Assembly: GCF_933775445.1 (NCBI RefSeq)
Contig: NC_065878.1
Span: forward strand, 7,338,001 to 7,402,000
DNA length: 64,000 nt
Reading direction: 5' to 3'
DNA from: Argentina anserina
Lineage: Eukaryota > Streptophyta > Magnoliopsida > Rosales > Rosaceae
In this document: one piece after another, positions 43,305 through 53,070 of the stretch
Numbering within the stretch: position 1 is the stretch's first letter
How the letters are laid out: every line of letters starts with the position of its first letter
Translations under genes and position numbers: made by a program
Notes under the pieces: generated by a model
What the model saw: only the letters and a program-made list of their open reading frames with translations
Told to the model about the DNA's origin: nothing
The model's database searches: none

Positions 43305-43943
43305 TTAGAGGCTTTTCAACTCGCACAAATTTCTTGGCTCTGGCATATCATGGACAATTTTAATTTTAGATTGGTCTACCTTGATGCCTCGGTGCTTCAC
43401 GATGAATACAAGAAATTTTCTAGAACTGACGCCAGAGGCACACTTCAAAGGATTCATTTTAAACTGGTATTTGCGTAACCTGTCGAACACTCTTCGTAGA
43501 TCTTGCAAGTGATCACTTATTTTCTTTGTTTTGATAACCAAATCATCAACATATCATTCTACATACTTGTGCAGCATGTCACCGGAATTTTTTTACATAG
43601 CACGTTGGTACGTTGCACCAGCATTTTAAAACCCGAATGACATGACCTTATAGCAATAAATTCCTTTGGGAGTTCGAAATGCAGTGAGTTCCTCATCCTC
43701 TAAGACCATCCTTATCTGGTTGTAACCTAATGATCCGTCCATGAATGACAAAACCTCATGCCCGGTTGTCGCATCCACCATGAGCTCTATGATTGGTAGA
43801 GGGAAATCATATTTTAGACATGCCTCATTCAAGTCACGAAAATCTATACAAACGCGGATTTGCCTGTTCTTCTTCTTGACAAGAACAATGTTTGCGATCC
43901 ACTTGGGATACTGAACCTCTCTAATGAAGCCTGCAGCAATCAA
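43305..43943 (-). pseudogene. Tat element reverse transcriptase
   Basis: Minus strand AAGFIREVQYPKWIANIVLV, RVCIDFRDLNEACLKYDFPL, SFMDGSLGYNQIRM and RTPKGIYCYKVMSFG. The catalytic YVDD is readable at 43542-43553 but is directly preceded by a TGA, followed by VIKTKKISDHLQDLRRVFD and FLVFIVKHRGIKVD. The stop and frame changes make it inactive. Confidence 0.92.
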
Positions 43944-45568
43944 ATTATCAACTTATGCTTCAATTTGAGGAATATGTTCTGTTCAAAAGCGTCTTTGTGT
44001 TTGCTTGGTTGGCCGAGCCTCCGGTTTGACAGCAAGTGGATGACTGCTACATTTAGATCCAAGCCGGACATTTCTTTGTAGATCCAAGAAAAGACATCTT
44101 TGTACTCAAGCAACAAATCAAGATATTATTTTTCTTCTTCAGAACTTGAAGACGCACTCACAAAATTAGGTCTTGGGTCTTCTTTTGTTCCCAAGTTAAT
44201 CTCCTTAAGTTCGTCCACAGTGGCTTGCCCCCCCCCCGTCTTCAAGTACTGGAGGAACTTTGTCTACTTCAATTTCAAAATCTTCATGATCATCTTCCTC
44301 TACGGCATCTGCTTCTGCCACCATGACATGATAAGAGGTTTGGAAAATGTTATCCTCACCGCCATTATCGAGGTTGTTATCTCCTTTTTGGCCAGTGTAT
44401 ATGATGATATGTTGCTTCACTTTGAGTTGATCCGTGTAATCCACTTCCAAGACACAATGCCTCTTAATGCGTGACGGGATACAATTTTGGATTTCTTTGC
44501 TTTCCGTTTGACTACAAGTCATTTTCCGCTTGCTTATTTTCCGTTTCTTAGGTGCTTGGATCCTTTGCAATGCAGGCTTACGCAGAATGAGGTTTTGACT
44601 CTTTCTTATTTTTGTCTGAACTTGACATCTTTTTGAATACGAAAGGCCAAGTGGTTGTACCACCAATGCGATTGGAGACTGAACCTCTACTCGCTGTCAT
44701 GTTCACATGGTTAAAAATCGACATCCTTGTGATTGGTCCTTCAATACATTCAGATGTTGCTCTTCGATAATCTACACTAATGCGATTGAACGGCGAAATA
44801 CGAGGGGTTGACTGAACCTCTTGACTCTTCTCTTCAACTACCACGACACTGATATGTTGCACATTGGCTCACTCCGCCATTCTTCTTCATGAAATTTTGA
44901 TTGGCTTGCTCAAAGTGAAACCGAGACCAGTTTTAGAAGAATTAATGGTTGCCCCTTGCTCTCTTAACTTCTTTTGTGGCTCATCGAGCTCATGTGTCAT
45001 CTTTGCCGCAGCTTGGTCGTCCTTTTTGCTTGATGAATCAAAGTCATACCCAGCTTTTTCTAATAGCTTGTATGTGTTAGGATCGAACCCTTCACTTGTT
45101 CTTTTCTTGGGCACCAATCCATGTTCCGTCTTACCTTGAATTGGTTTGACAAACCACTTTAGTGGCTGCTTTGTAGGATTTTGGTTGCTCACCTTTATTA
45201 ATGGTAATGTTGATTCCTCCCTCAGCAATTTCACATCATCATTTTCTAATTTTCGTTGGCACTTTTGTGACTGTCAACACAAATGGAGACTCCCCCTCCC
45301 TTCATCTAGACTTCGGAACATAGCGAACGACCGGAAATGCATGACTGGTTTTTCTTTCCGCAGACGATGTTGCCGCTTTAGATGAGACTTTTTGCGACAC
45401 TTCACCATGAAGCTCAATGTCTTTTGATTTGGTATCATTCTCCCTGACTTTAGCGGCTTGCCCTGTAGAGGGTACTCCAACCTGAAGGACTTCTTTTATT
45501 GACTTCTCATCTGTGTAGAATTTAGAATTCGCGAAATATGATTCAGCTTCTGTGAATGGTTTGGTATA

Positions 45569-46303
45569 TCATACTACGGTTTTCACACCTCCGCGATAGA
45601 ACTTGAAGCATTGGTATAAAGTGGATGGCACGATGCCATTTTCATGTACCCATGGTCGTCCCAATAACAAGTTGTACGAGGTCTTCACATCTATGACATG
45701 GAACAAGGTGTTTGATTTTAGTTCTCCGATGTCCATGTCTAGTTTGATCATCCCTATCGCTCTTTGTCCTCCTTGGTTGAAACCTTGGATCATGAGACGA
45801 CTCCTTGATAACTCATCAACGTTGATATCGAGTTGAGACATGGTTGACTTGGACATGATATTTACTGCTGACCCTCCGTCTATAAGCATGCGATTCAACT
45901 TCCGCTCTCGCATGTAGCCTGTCACAAAAAGAGGCCGATTATGTGGCTTAGAGCCTAATTGGAGGTCCTCATCTATGAAATGAATGGTATCACAATATGC
46001 ATCACACGCGCCACATTCCTTCATGCTTGTAAGCAACTCCACAAGTGCGCATCTCGTTGATTTTGGCAATTGCATCAAGTCAGAGAGGCTGAGTTGGAAA
46101 GGTAGACTCTCTAATTGTTTCAACACCTCATTTTTCTTTAACACTTGACTTGCACCTATTTCCCTTGCTTCAAGCTTCTTGTCTTCTTTGGAGCTAACTT
46201 CACAACTTGTGGCCATTGAAGTGACACTCGGTTGTTTTGTAGGCAAGTGTTCTATTGACAAGTTCCGGCGATGAGGCTTCCACAAATATGGAATGACTTT
46301 CAT
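45569..46303 (-). pseudogene. Tat element aspartic protease region
   Basis: A 244-residue open frame with LNRMLIDGGSAVNIMSKSTM, the retropepsin active-site motif of the Tat lineage, and YNLLLGRPWVHENGIVPSTL. It lies between gag and RT as expected. The linker to RT, 43950-45568, has further broken frames (for example 44887-45234, KKRTSEGFDPNTYKLLEKAG) typical of the protease-RT spacer. Confidence 0.88.
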
Positions 46304-46423
46304 CTCAAAACATCCTCGTCCATTCTCCTCCCGTCATGGAGGTGATTTCTTATGACCTGGTTGGGCAATCGGTGAATTTGACATCATACCTTTGCGAGTT
46401 CTTCTCCGGGTGACCAATATCCA

Positions 46424-48250
46424 TCATTCATCATCGGCATTAGAGGCAACTTGGAGGATAGGCGTGGAAGCATGACATTCTTTAACTTCTTTGGTCTTCT
46501 TATGTTCGCGTGCCTCCTTTGTCAAGTGGAACAGTGCTTTCATTGGGTGAAAAAGGAATGGAACTGGCCCGAACGATCCGAATGTTACGGTAGTGCAATT
46601 GACTTCAGCAACGTTGTCAACGTCCAGCTCAATCTTCCCTTGCTTGGCGAGATTCATTATCAAATCCTTGTGAATAAAACACTTCTCTATAGGGTGACTA
46701 ACAAGGCGATGATATTTGCGATACTTCAGATCGTTGACACGATGCATTTCTTTTGGACGCTTGCACTCCAGAAGATCTATTATCTTGTTTTCGAGAAGAT
46801 CCTCTAACATGCTCGCCACATCAGAGTTTGGGAATGGGTACGTCTTTCGCTCAATCTCCTTCAACGTGCGTTTACTCCTATCGTAGGTTTGAGGAGGTTC
46901 CACCTTATTGAACTCCTTCTTATCCCACGTAGAGATCTTAACAGGTGCAGTATTGATTACTATTGATTCTTTGAAAGGCTTCTTCACAACCTTGTCAAAT
47001 CTGCTTCCGAAGACTTTGTCTTTTCATTGGTCAACCAGGGACTCATTCTTTCCCTTATGACTTGCCAAACTTAGCTCCAAGTCGTGGGCTCGAGTAGCCA
47101 ACTCTTTGAAAGAACGAGGCTTGATTCCTAAGTAAGTGCCATCTATTTATGTAGTCGACAGCAAGTTCATTCTTCCGTTTCTTCGTGTTAGTTAGCTCCA
47201 TCATACTCACCGTCCGCCTTGTACTATAGAATCGATTGAGGAACTCGCGCTCTATTTGGTTCTAACTGTCAACATACTTCGGCTCTAAGTCTGTATACCA
47301 CTCAAAGTCATTTCCCTTTAACGAGCAAACAAACTGCTTGACAAGGTGATCGCATTCTGTCCCAGCGTTACTGCAAGTCTCCACAAAGTGGGCGACGTGT
47401 TGCTTTGGGTTCTCTTTACCTTCAAATTGTTGGAACTTTGGTGGCTGATACCCCAACGGCATCCTTAAGCTGTCGATCCTCTTAGTGTAAGGTTTGAAGT
47501 AAGTGAGGGAGTCACAAGAAGGACCTCCATATTGAGCCCGGATTGAGTTGGTGATGATGTCCTGCAATTGCTGGAGTGACAAGGAACCAAGCGAGTTGTC
47601 ATTGTTCTTGGACACTTCTCCCTTTTCACATTCTTTTCTCCTTCCAGGTGACCCTTTGGTGGAGTTCTCATCATTGTGTTCTTCCAACTTACTATAGAGC
47701 TCAGCGATTTGCACGTTCTTTTCCTCAACCGTTCGGGTGAGCATTTCAACCATCTCCAACAGATTGGAGAGCTGCTCCTCGAATGTGGACGTCCCCGTCA
47801 CCAAGACCGCGCATTGTCAGAAGAGGACTCATGCGCCATAGAATGAAAGTTATCAACATCTTCTTTAGGACTTCCATGGTATTATGTCGTGCTCAATACG
47901 TTATCAGAGAAAACGTCTTCCATGATAGGGTCATCACCATGAACGGGTAGAGGAGATTGCTCATTTGGCTTCTTCTCCTTTGACACTTGCTTCTTCCCAC
48001 TTTGAGAGGCATGCTCTATTGCTCCCAAGCTCTTCAAGGTGATGACTGGTTGACGAGGCTTACTAGCAAGTGCCATAAATGTCGTGGGTTGAGCTCTAGC
48101 CACGCTCCGGGTGACAAGGGCAATCGGTTCACTCTTTGATTTGGTGAATGTTTGTTTGGATTTCTTGACCAGCTCGGCCTCTCCGCTTAACCTCGCGGTT
48201 GAGGACTTGAATTTTATCGATGGAATAACTTGGTTGTTCTTGGAAGCCAT
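46424..48250 (-). pseudogene. Tat element gag
   Basis: Three main frame pieces. 47882-48250: basic N-terminus starting MASKNNQVIPSIKFKS. 47262-47804: coiled coil then the capsid-like core RIDSLRMPLGYQPPKFQQFE, NPKQHVAHFVETCSNAGTEC and LKGNDFEWYTDLEPKYVDS. 46424-46987: RKYHRLVSHPIEKCFIHKDL, a zinc-binding-like C/H motif of Tat gag. Pieces are separated by stops and frame changes. Confidence 0.9.
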
Positions 48251-48302
48251 CGCACAAACGAATTTGAAGACTTTTTCGGAGAAGGAGATGAGAGGCCAAA
48301 AA

Positions 48303-48322
48303 GGTCCCACTGGGCGTGCCAA
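48303..48322 (-). other. Tat element primer-binding site candidate
   Basis: Minus strand TTGGCACGCCCAGTGGGACC immediately inside the 5' LTR (2-3 bp spacer after ...TTCTACA). Its position and composition fit a tRNA primer site. The tRNA was not identified from memory. Confidence 0.65.
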
Positions 48323-48324
48323 TT

Positions 48325-49450
48325 TGTAGAACGAGAATCTAAAAACAAATAAGAATGCAGACACGTGTACAAATAAAATGTAATTTATTGATAATTAAGC
48401 GCGAGGTTACAATCTTTGTGAACTCCTTTGATTCTATCTCTGTATGTAACTTGGCTCAAGTGTGACGTGCACTTGATCTTGAGAGTTTGGGTTTGGATTT
48501 GAATTTGGACTTGATGAAGAATGAGCGATTTGGTAGCTTGATGATTCTTCGTGGACTTGGGTTTGGATTTGGGTTTGATGAAGAATGAGCGATTTGGTAG
48601 CTTGATGATTCTTCGTGGACTTGAGTTTGGATTTGTATTTGATGAAGAACGAGCGATTTGGTAGCTTGATGGTCCTTTGTAGACTTGAGTTTGGATTTGG
48701 ATTTGATGAAGAACGAGCGATTTGATAGCTTGATGGTTCTTCGTGGACTTGAGTTTGGATTTGGATTTGGATTTGATGAAGAACGAGCGATTTGATAGCT
48801 TGATGGTTTTTCGTGGACTTGAGTTTGGATTTGGATTTGATGAAGAACGAGCGATTTGGTAGCTTGATGATTATTTGTGGACTTGAGTTTGGATTTGGGT
48901 CTAGTGAAAAACGAGCGATTTGGTAGTTTGATGATTCTTCGTGGGCTTGGGAGACTTCGAGATATCTCGAGAGTGATCTTGCTCAAGTGATTTTCTCTCT
49001 TCTTCTCAAGTCCCCTTCAATTCATGTTGAAGGGGGTATTTATAGTGTCAAGGCTTATATTTTGTAGAATATTTCAATGACACTAAAATAATAAATTACT
49101 TTAATTGTATAATTTAATCAATATGTATTTTCTAATTAATTTAAAATTAGTTATCCTCATAACTAAATTAAGCATAAAATAATTTATTTAATTTATAACC
49201 GTTAAAGAATTTATTAATTTAATCAAATGTCTGATTACCATTTCGAATCGTCAATGACATTCAATTTCCGATTTAAGTCGGAATCACATAGCTTCGATTA
49301 CGATCATCCATTTATGTGCTAACATGAGTTTTATTCGGATCCGCACTAACTTTATTGACTTTTGGGCCACGTATGCAATTTTGTCTGGTTCTTGGTCGAT
49401 TTAATCATTTAATGAAGATTATTTACTTCATTAAATTTCATGTGTCTACA
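48325..49450 (-). repeat. 5' LTR of the Tat element
   Basis: 1126 bp, about 150 bp longer than the 3' LTR because the ~60-bp internal minisatellite has roughly eight rather than five units (about 48490-48940). The terminus catgtgtctaca is shared with the 3' LTR. Confidence 0.9.
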
Positions 49451-51560
49451 CATGCATTCAAGGGAAAACTCCCTACCTACTTACAGTTTTCTTGAATTAG
49501 TTGAATTCAGTAAAGGCATATATCAGCCTCCCATGGTTGCTGAAAATCATTAAATCGATCACTCAAACTAAAATCTATCGAAATCTCAGCAATATATATC
49601 ATCTTTTGTTTTGTCAGATAGGAATATCATCGATCTTTCCACATGTAAAATCACATATTAGGTGACAAACAAAAAAGAAAAATACAAATACAAATACAAA
49701 TATAAGAGAAGAACATATAACACGAGTCGTTGGCGTGACAAAAACCCTGAAGAAATAAGAATAAAAATCTAAATCTCCCACTGAGACAAAACAAGGATAG
49801 TTTCTCTATAGGTCAAAACAAACCAAGCAAAATAACATACAACTTCAGTGAAAATCCAGTAACCTTAAACCTTTGAAAATCTAAAACGATAAAGAAAACG
49901 GAAGAAGAAGGTTTATGACCAGGACCAATATAGTCCAAAATTAACGTGTTTGCCAAGAGGAATTAGACAAAATTTAACAATCTTCATGACGATTCGAGTG
50001 ATCTGGTTTAATTCTCTGATCACTGTTTTTTGTAAAATATCAGCAACGTGCAAATATTAAATCTTATATAATATATGATCCTAAGATGAGAAAAGTAGAG
50101 AACTTGAGTACTGACAGAGTCGCAGTAACAATATAATGATTCTCGAGATTGTGGAGCTAGGGTTCTTTCTAAATAGATGAGGGTTTAGTTTGTATTCTTC
50201 TTGGTGGGATATATATACACACACACACACACATACATAAACAACTGACCTAGCTACAAAGTCTCCTACTAGAACTCAACTTCATAATAGAAAATTAATA
50301 AAAAAGGGATTTTTATTCATCAAAATACTCTTTCTTATTTACTTAATTTTTAACTTTTTTTTTCCTTATGTCTGTCTTTTAGTTACTAAGAACTAATTGA
50401 CTTTCAACTCGATCGATTTTGCATACATGAAAGTGGTTGAAATACAAAACCAAATAAATGTGGTGCTTCCAAATCATCATTTCGGAAAACCGAGTCTTCA
50501 GCCCGCTCAAGCCAAATGACAGGTAAGTAAGGCAGTTTAAGGAGGGAGAAAACTTTCCTTTATTGATTTTAGATTGACTGATAGGGAATGCATTGATTAT
50601 TTTTCATGTTTGGATTGAACGCATAATTGTAGGATTTTCAGGTTTGTTTTCAGGATCTATCTCATTGTCACTATGACTCATGGCCTAAATAAAAAACATT
50701 CTCCGCATAAACAAGGATTGTAATTTTTGATGACTCAATTCCAGCATTATATGTATTGTCGATATTGCATCTGAGAGTCATTGCCTGGTCTCAATGCCAA
50801 TTTTATTGCATTGTTGACATAGTATTTCATCATTTCCCTGCCTGGTCTGTTTGCAAAATTGTTTTGTAGAGTGCTTAATGGTCTAGACTCTTCATATGGA
50901 AATTATTTTCGTACTTGTTTCCTTCATTTTGGTTTTGTGCTACTATCAGAATATAATAACTCATTTGTGAGTATTCTTCTGACATTTGCTGTTCTTGGTT
51001 TGTAATCTTGGATGTTGGGGATTGCTGAATAGTAAGTTCAAAGGAAGCAAGTAAACAATGAAAATTCCTCTTCCCTTTGCGAAGAGCAATTCCTTAAGAA
51101 TCGAAAGTCCAAATTCCTCTGTTAATGGGGTCCCTTAACATATTTCTCAATGAAAATTCTTATCTTGAATATCAGAGAGTTGGCAAATAGCTTATTTCAC
51201 AAGCATTCTCCATTTCTCCAGATATTGTATGATAAATTAGCTGAACCAATATCCTGCTAACTTGTATCTACGTCATTTAGGAGGTCCAGTGGTCCATTGG
51301 TCGTCCTTGGTAGGTGTTAATAATCAAGGTAATACTACTCTTCCCCATATTTGGTTTATTATTATTATTTTTTTCGGAAAACAACTGTTATCAACTCTAC
51401 TGTTATTTTCTCTTCTAGTCAGCACCTAGTTTTGCAAGGTAGTATAATTTTCTTTTGGTTGGAGGAAGGGTTTTGTTTTTCTCTTTGAAGTGAATGTGAT
51501 TTAGACATTCAGTATTAGTAGTTCACTTATTTTCTTCTCACTCCTGTTGGCCATTGGTGG
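49451..51560. other. Flank of the Tat element with possible minus-strand leader
   Basis: No coding gene found. On the minus strand a TATA-rich stretch (about 50207-50217, beside a CA microsatellite at 50217-50234) is followed by leader-like sequence (ctaaaccctcatctatttag, aaccctagctccacaatctcg). This could be the former promoter and 5' UTR of the coiled-coil gene, now separated from it by the 13-kb Tat element. Weak inference. Confidence 0.35.
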
Positions 51561-51579
51561 TTGGCAGCTCAATGGATCA

Positions 51580-51705
51580 ACTGTCATGCTCTTCTAGAGA
51601 AAATGCATATGTGCGAGTTACTCATACTTTTAGTAATCAAGCGGCAGACAAGTTGGCGAATATTGGAGTTGAAACCATGGGGATGGCGGGATTCTTGCCA
51701 CACTA
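51580..51705 (+). pseudogene. LINE RNase H-like C-terminal fragment
   Basis: The plus-strand frame RVTHTFSNQAADKLANIGVE resembles the end of LINE RNase H-like domains (forms such as REGNQVADALANFG). Only this motif is present. Confidence 0.45.
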
Positions 51706-52322
51706 ATGCTCTGGGTTCTTATGGTCACAACCTTTCTGGCCTACCAGAATATCGTTGCTTTATTTACAATACTGAGGTGCTTGCTGTCTCCTTGGTTTAT
51801 ATGTTAAGTATTTGTCCCTATTTAACAAATTGGTGTCTATTGTTTTCGCCCAAGCTGCTCAATTGACTCGATTTATTATTTGATTTCTGCTGCTGCAATT
51901 TTTTCATGTTTTGCTGCTGCATGCTGCTTTTCTCTTCATTTACTGCGACATCATGCTACTCTGTTTTGTCCTCTTAGGTTGCTCCATATGTTGCGGAAAA
52001 CGATAGGGTCTCACTCTAATGTCTCATGTTATTAGCTTTGCTGCTGCTAGTAGTTAGTTTCTCCCCTTCTTCGTTTTGCTGTGTTTTTTTTAAGGGAAGA
52101 GAGGCAATTCAGCCACCTAAGGTGTTCTTCTGTATTGTATATTTTTTTTAAAACTGTCTTCTCATAAAAAGAAACAAAGAATACTGTATTAATTTACATG
52201 CATGGATTCATAGGTCTCCAATTTACATTGTTCGGAAGTGTACAGACAACTGTTTGGTATGCTTCAGGACATGAGATTGTCACATAGGAAGCCAAAGGCA
52301 AGAATATAAAGAATCATGCTTA
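51706..52322. other. Intergenic, no gene recognised
   Basis: T-rich sequence with repeated 'ctgctgc' words near 51890-51925. Nothing recognised. Confidence 0.5.
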
Positions 52323-52331
52323 GCATGCGAC

Positions 52332-52942
52332 TAGTGGCGGAGTCAGAAATATAAGTTTACTGGTGCACAAATGAGGATGGATAAAAAAAAATCTTTTAAA
52401 ATCAATGAATGTAAAAAGATTTGAAAGCTAATAATTAAGAAAATGTTTCTTTTTTGATGAAACAAAAAAAAATTGAGTACGAAGATGAGACAAATTTTAT
52501 TCAGTATGAGAAAAATAACTCACTCATAAGAGCTGACAAGAAGACTAACCCATATGATTACTTTCTAGACCTAGAAACAATTAGATTACAAGGCCGAAAG
52601 TGCACATACCTTTTGAATACCATTTATAGCTAGCACCTTTATTTCGATGAAACAATTTAAAAAAATTCAAAGTTGATTGTGTAAGATCTTCAAAAAAAAA
52701 ACTAGAAATACCATTGATATTGAAAAAAAAAATACTTAATTAAAAGAACCACGAAATGAAAAGGAAAAAAAATTATTATTGTTGCCAGCAGATTCGAAAG
52801 GGTAAACTGCCAGGCTAGGAGGAGAGATAAGGCACCCCACCATTATACCAAATCATCACTAATGTAATATGTATAATCAATAAATATATAACAAACCTAC
52901 TAGTGCACGGGAGGTAGTAGGCACCTACATGCCTCCGCCTCT
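52332..52942. mobile_element. hAT-like MITE candidate
   Basis: The 611-bp segment begins tagtggcggagtcag and ends, read inward from the other strand, agaggcggaggcat, which gives imperfect terminal inverted repeats. It is bordered by gcatgcgac (52323-52331) and gcatgggac (52943-52951), a near-perfect direct repeat with one mismatch, compatible with the 8-bp duplication of hAT elements. The interior is AT-rich and non-coding. The 'gtggcggagcca' end is a common plant repeat end. Confidence 0.6.
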
Positions 52943-53070
52943 GCATGGGACTGATGTGGTTTTGTCGTGTGAACTGATATTTGAAACATAAGAAATATGA
53001 GCACAGGGCATTCAAATAGGTCGCTGTGAAGGTTTAACCACAAGTTGAACTGAAGGGCGATCAAATTAAA

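Larger units (their letters stand above)
36300..49450 (-). mobile_element. Tat-type Ty3/gypsy LTR retrotransposon carrying host gene fragments
   Basis: 13.15 kb on the minus strand: 5' LTR 48325-49450, primer-binding site, gag, protease, RT, RNase H, a second RNase H-like domain, integrase, an extra region of about 3.6 kb, purine-rich tract and 3' LTR 36300-37275. The second RNase H-like domain after the usual one is the hallmark of the Tat lineage, which also often has extra sequence and antisense ORFs between pol and the 3' LTR. LTRs run TG...CA. Twelve differences, eleven of them transitions, were counted in about 160 bp compared, so the insertion is old. Every gene is frame-broken. Flanks tacgt and catgc do not form a clear target duplication. 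Confidence 0.9.

Noticed and set aside
48456..48986. 176-codon minus-strand frame of repeated SSPRR/SNRSFF units
   Set aside because: Translation of the ~60-bp LTR minisatellite; the 3' LTR copy gives similar frames. No evidence of a protein.
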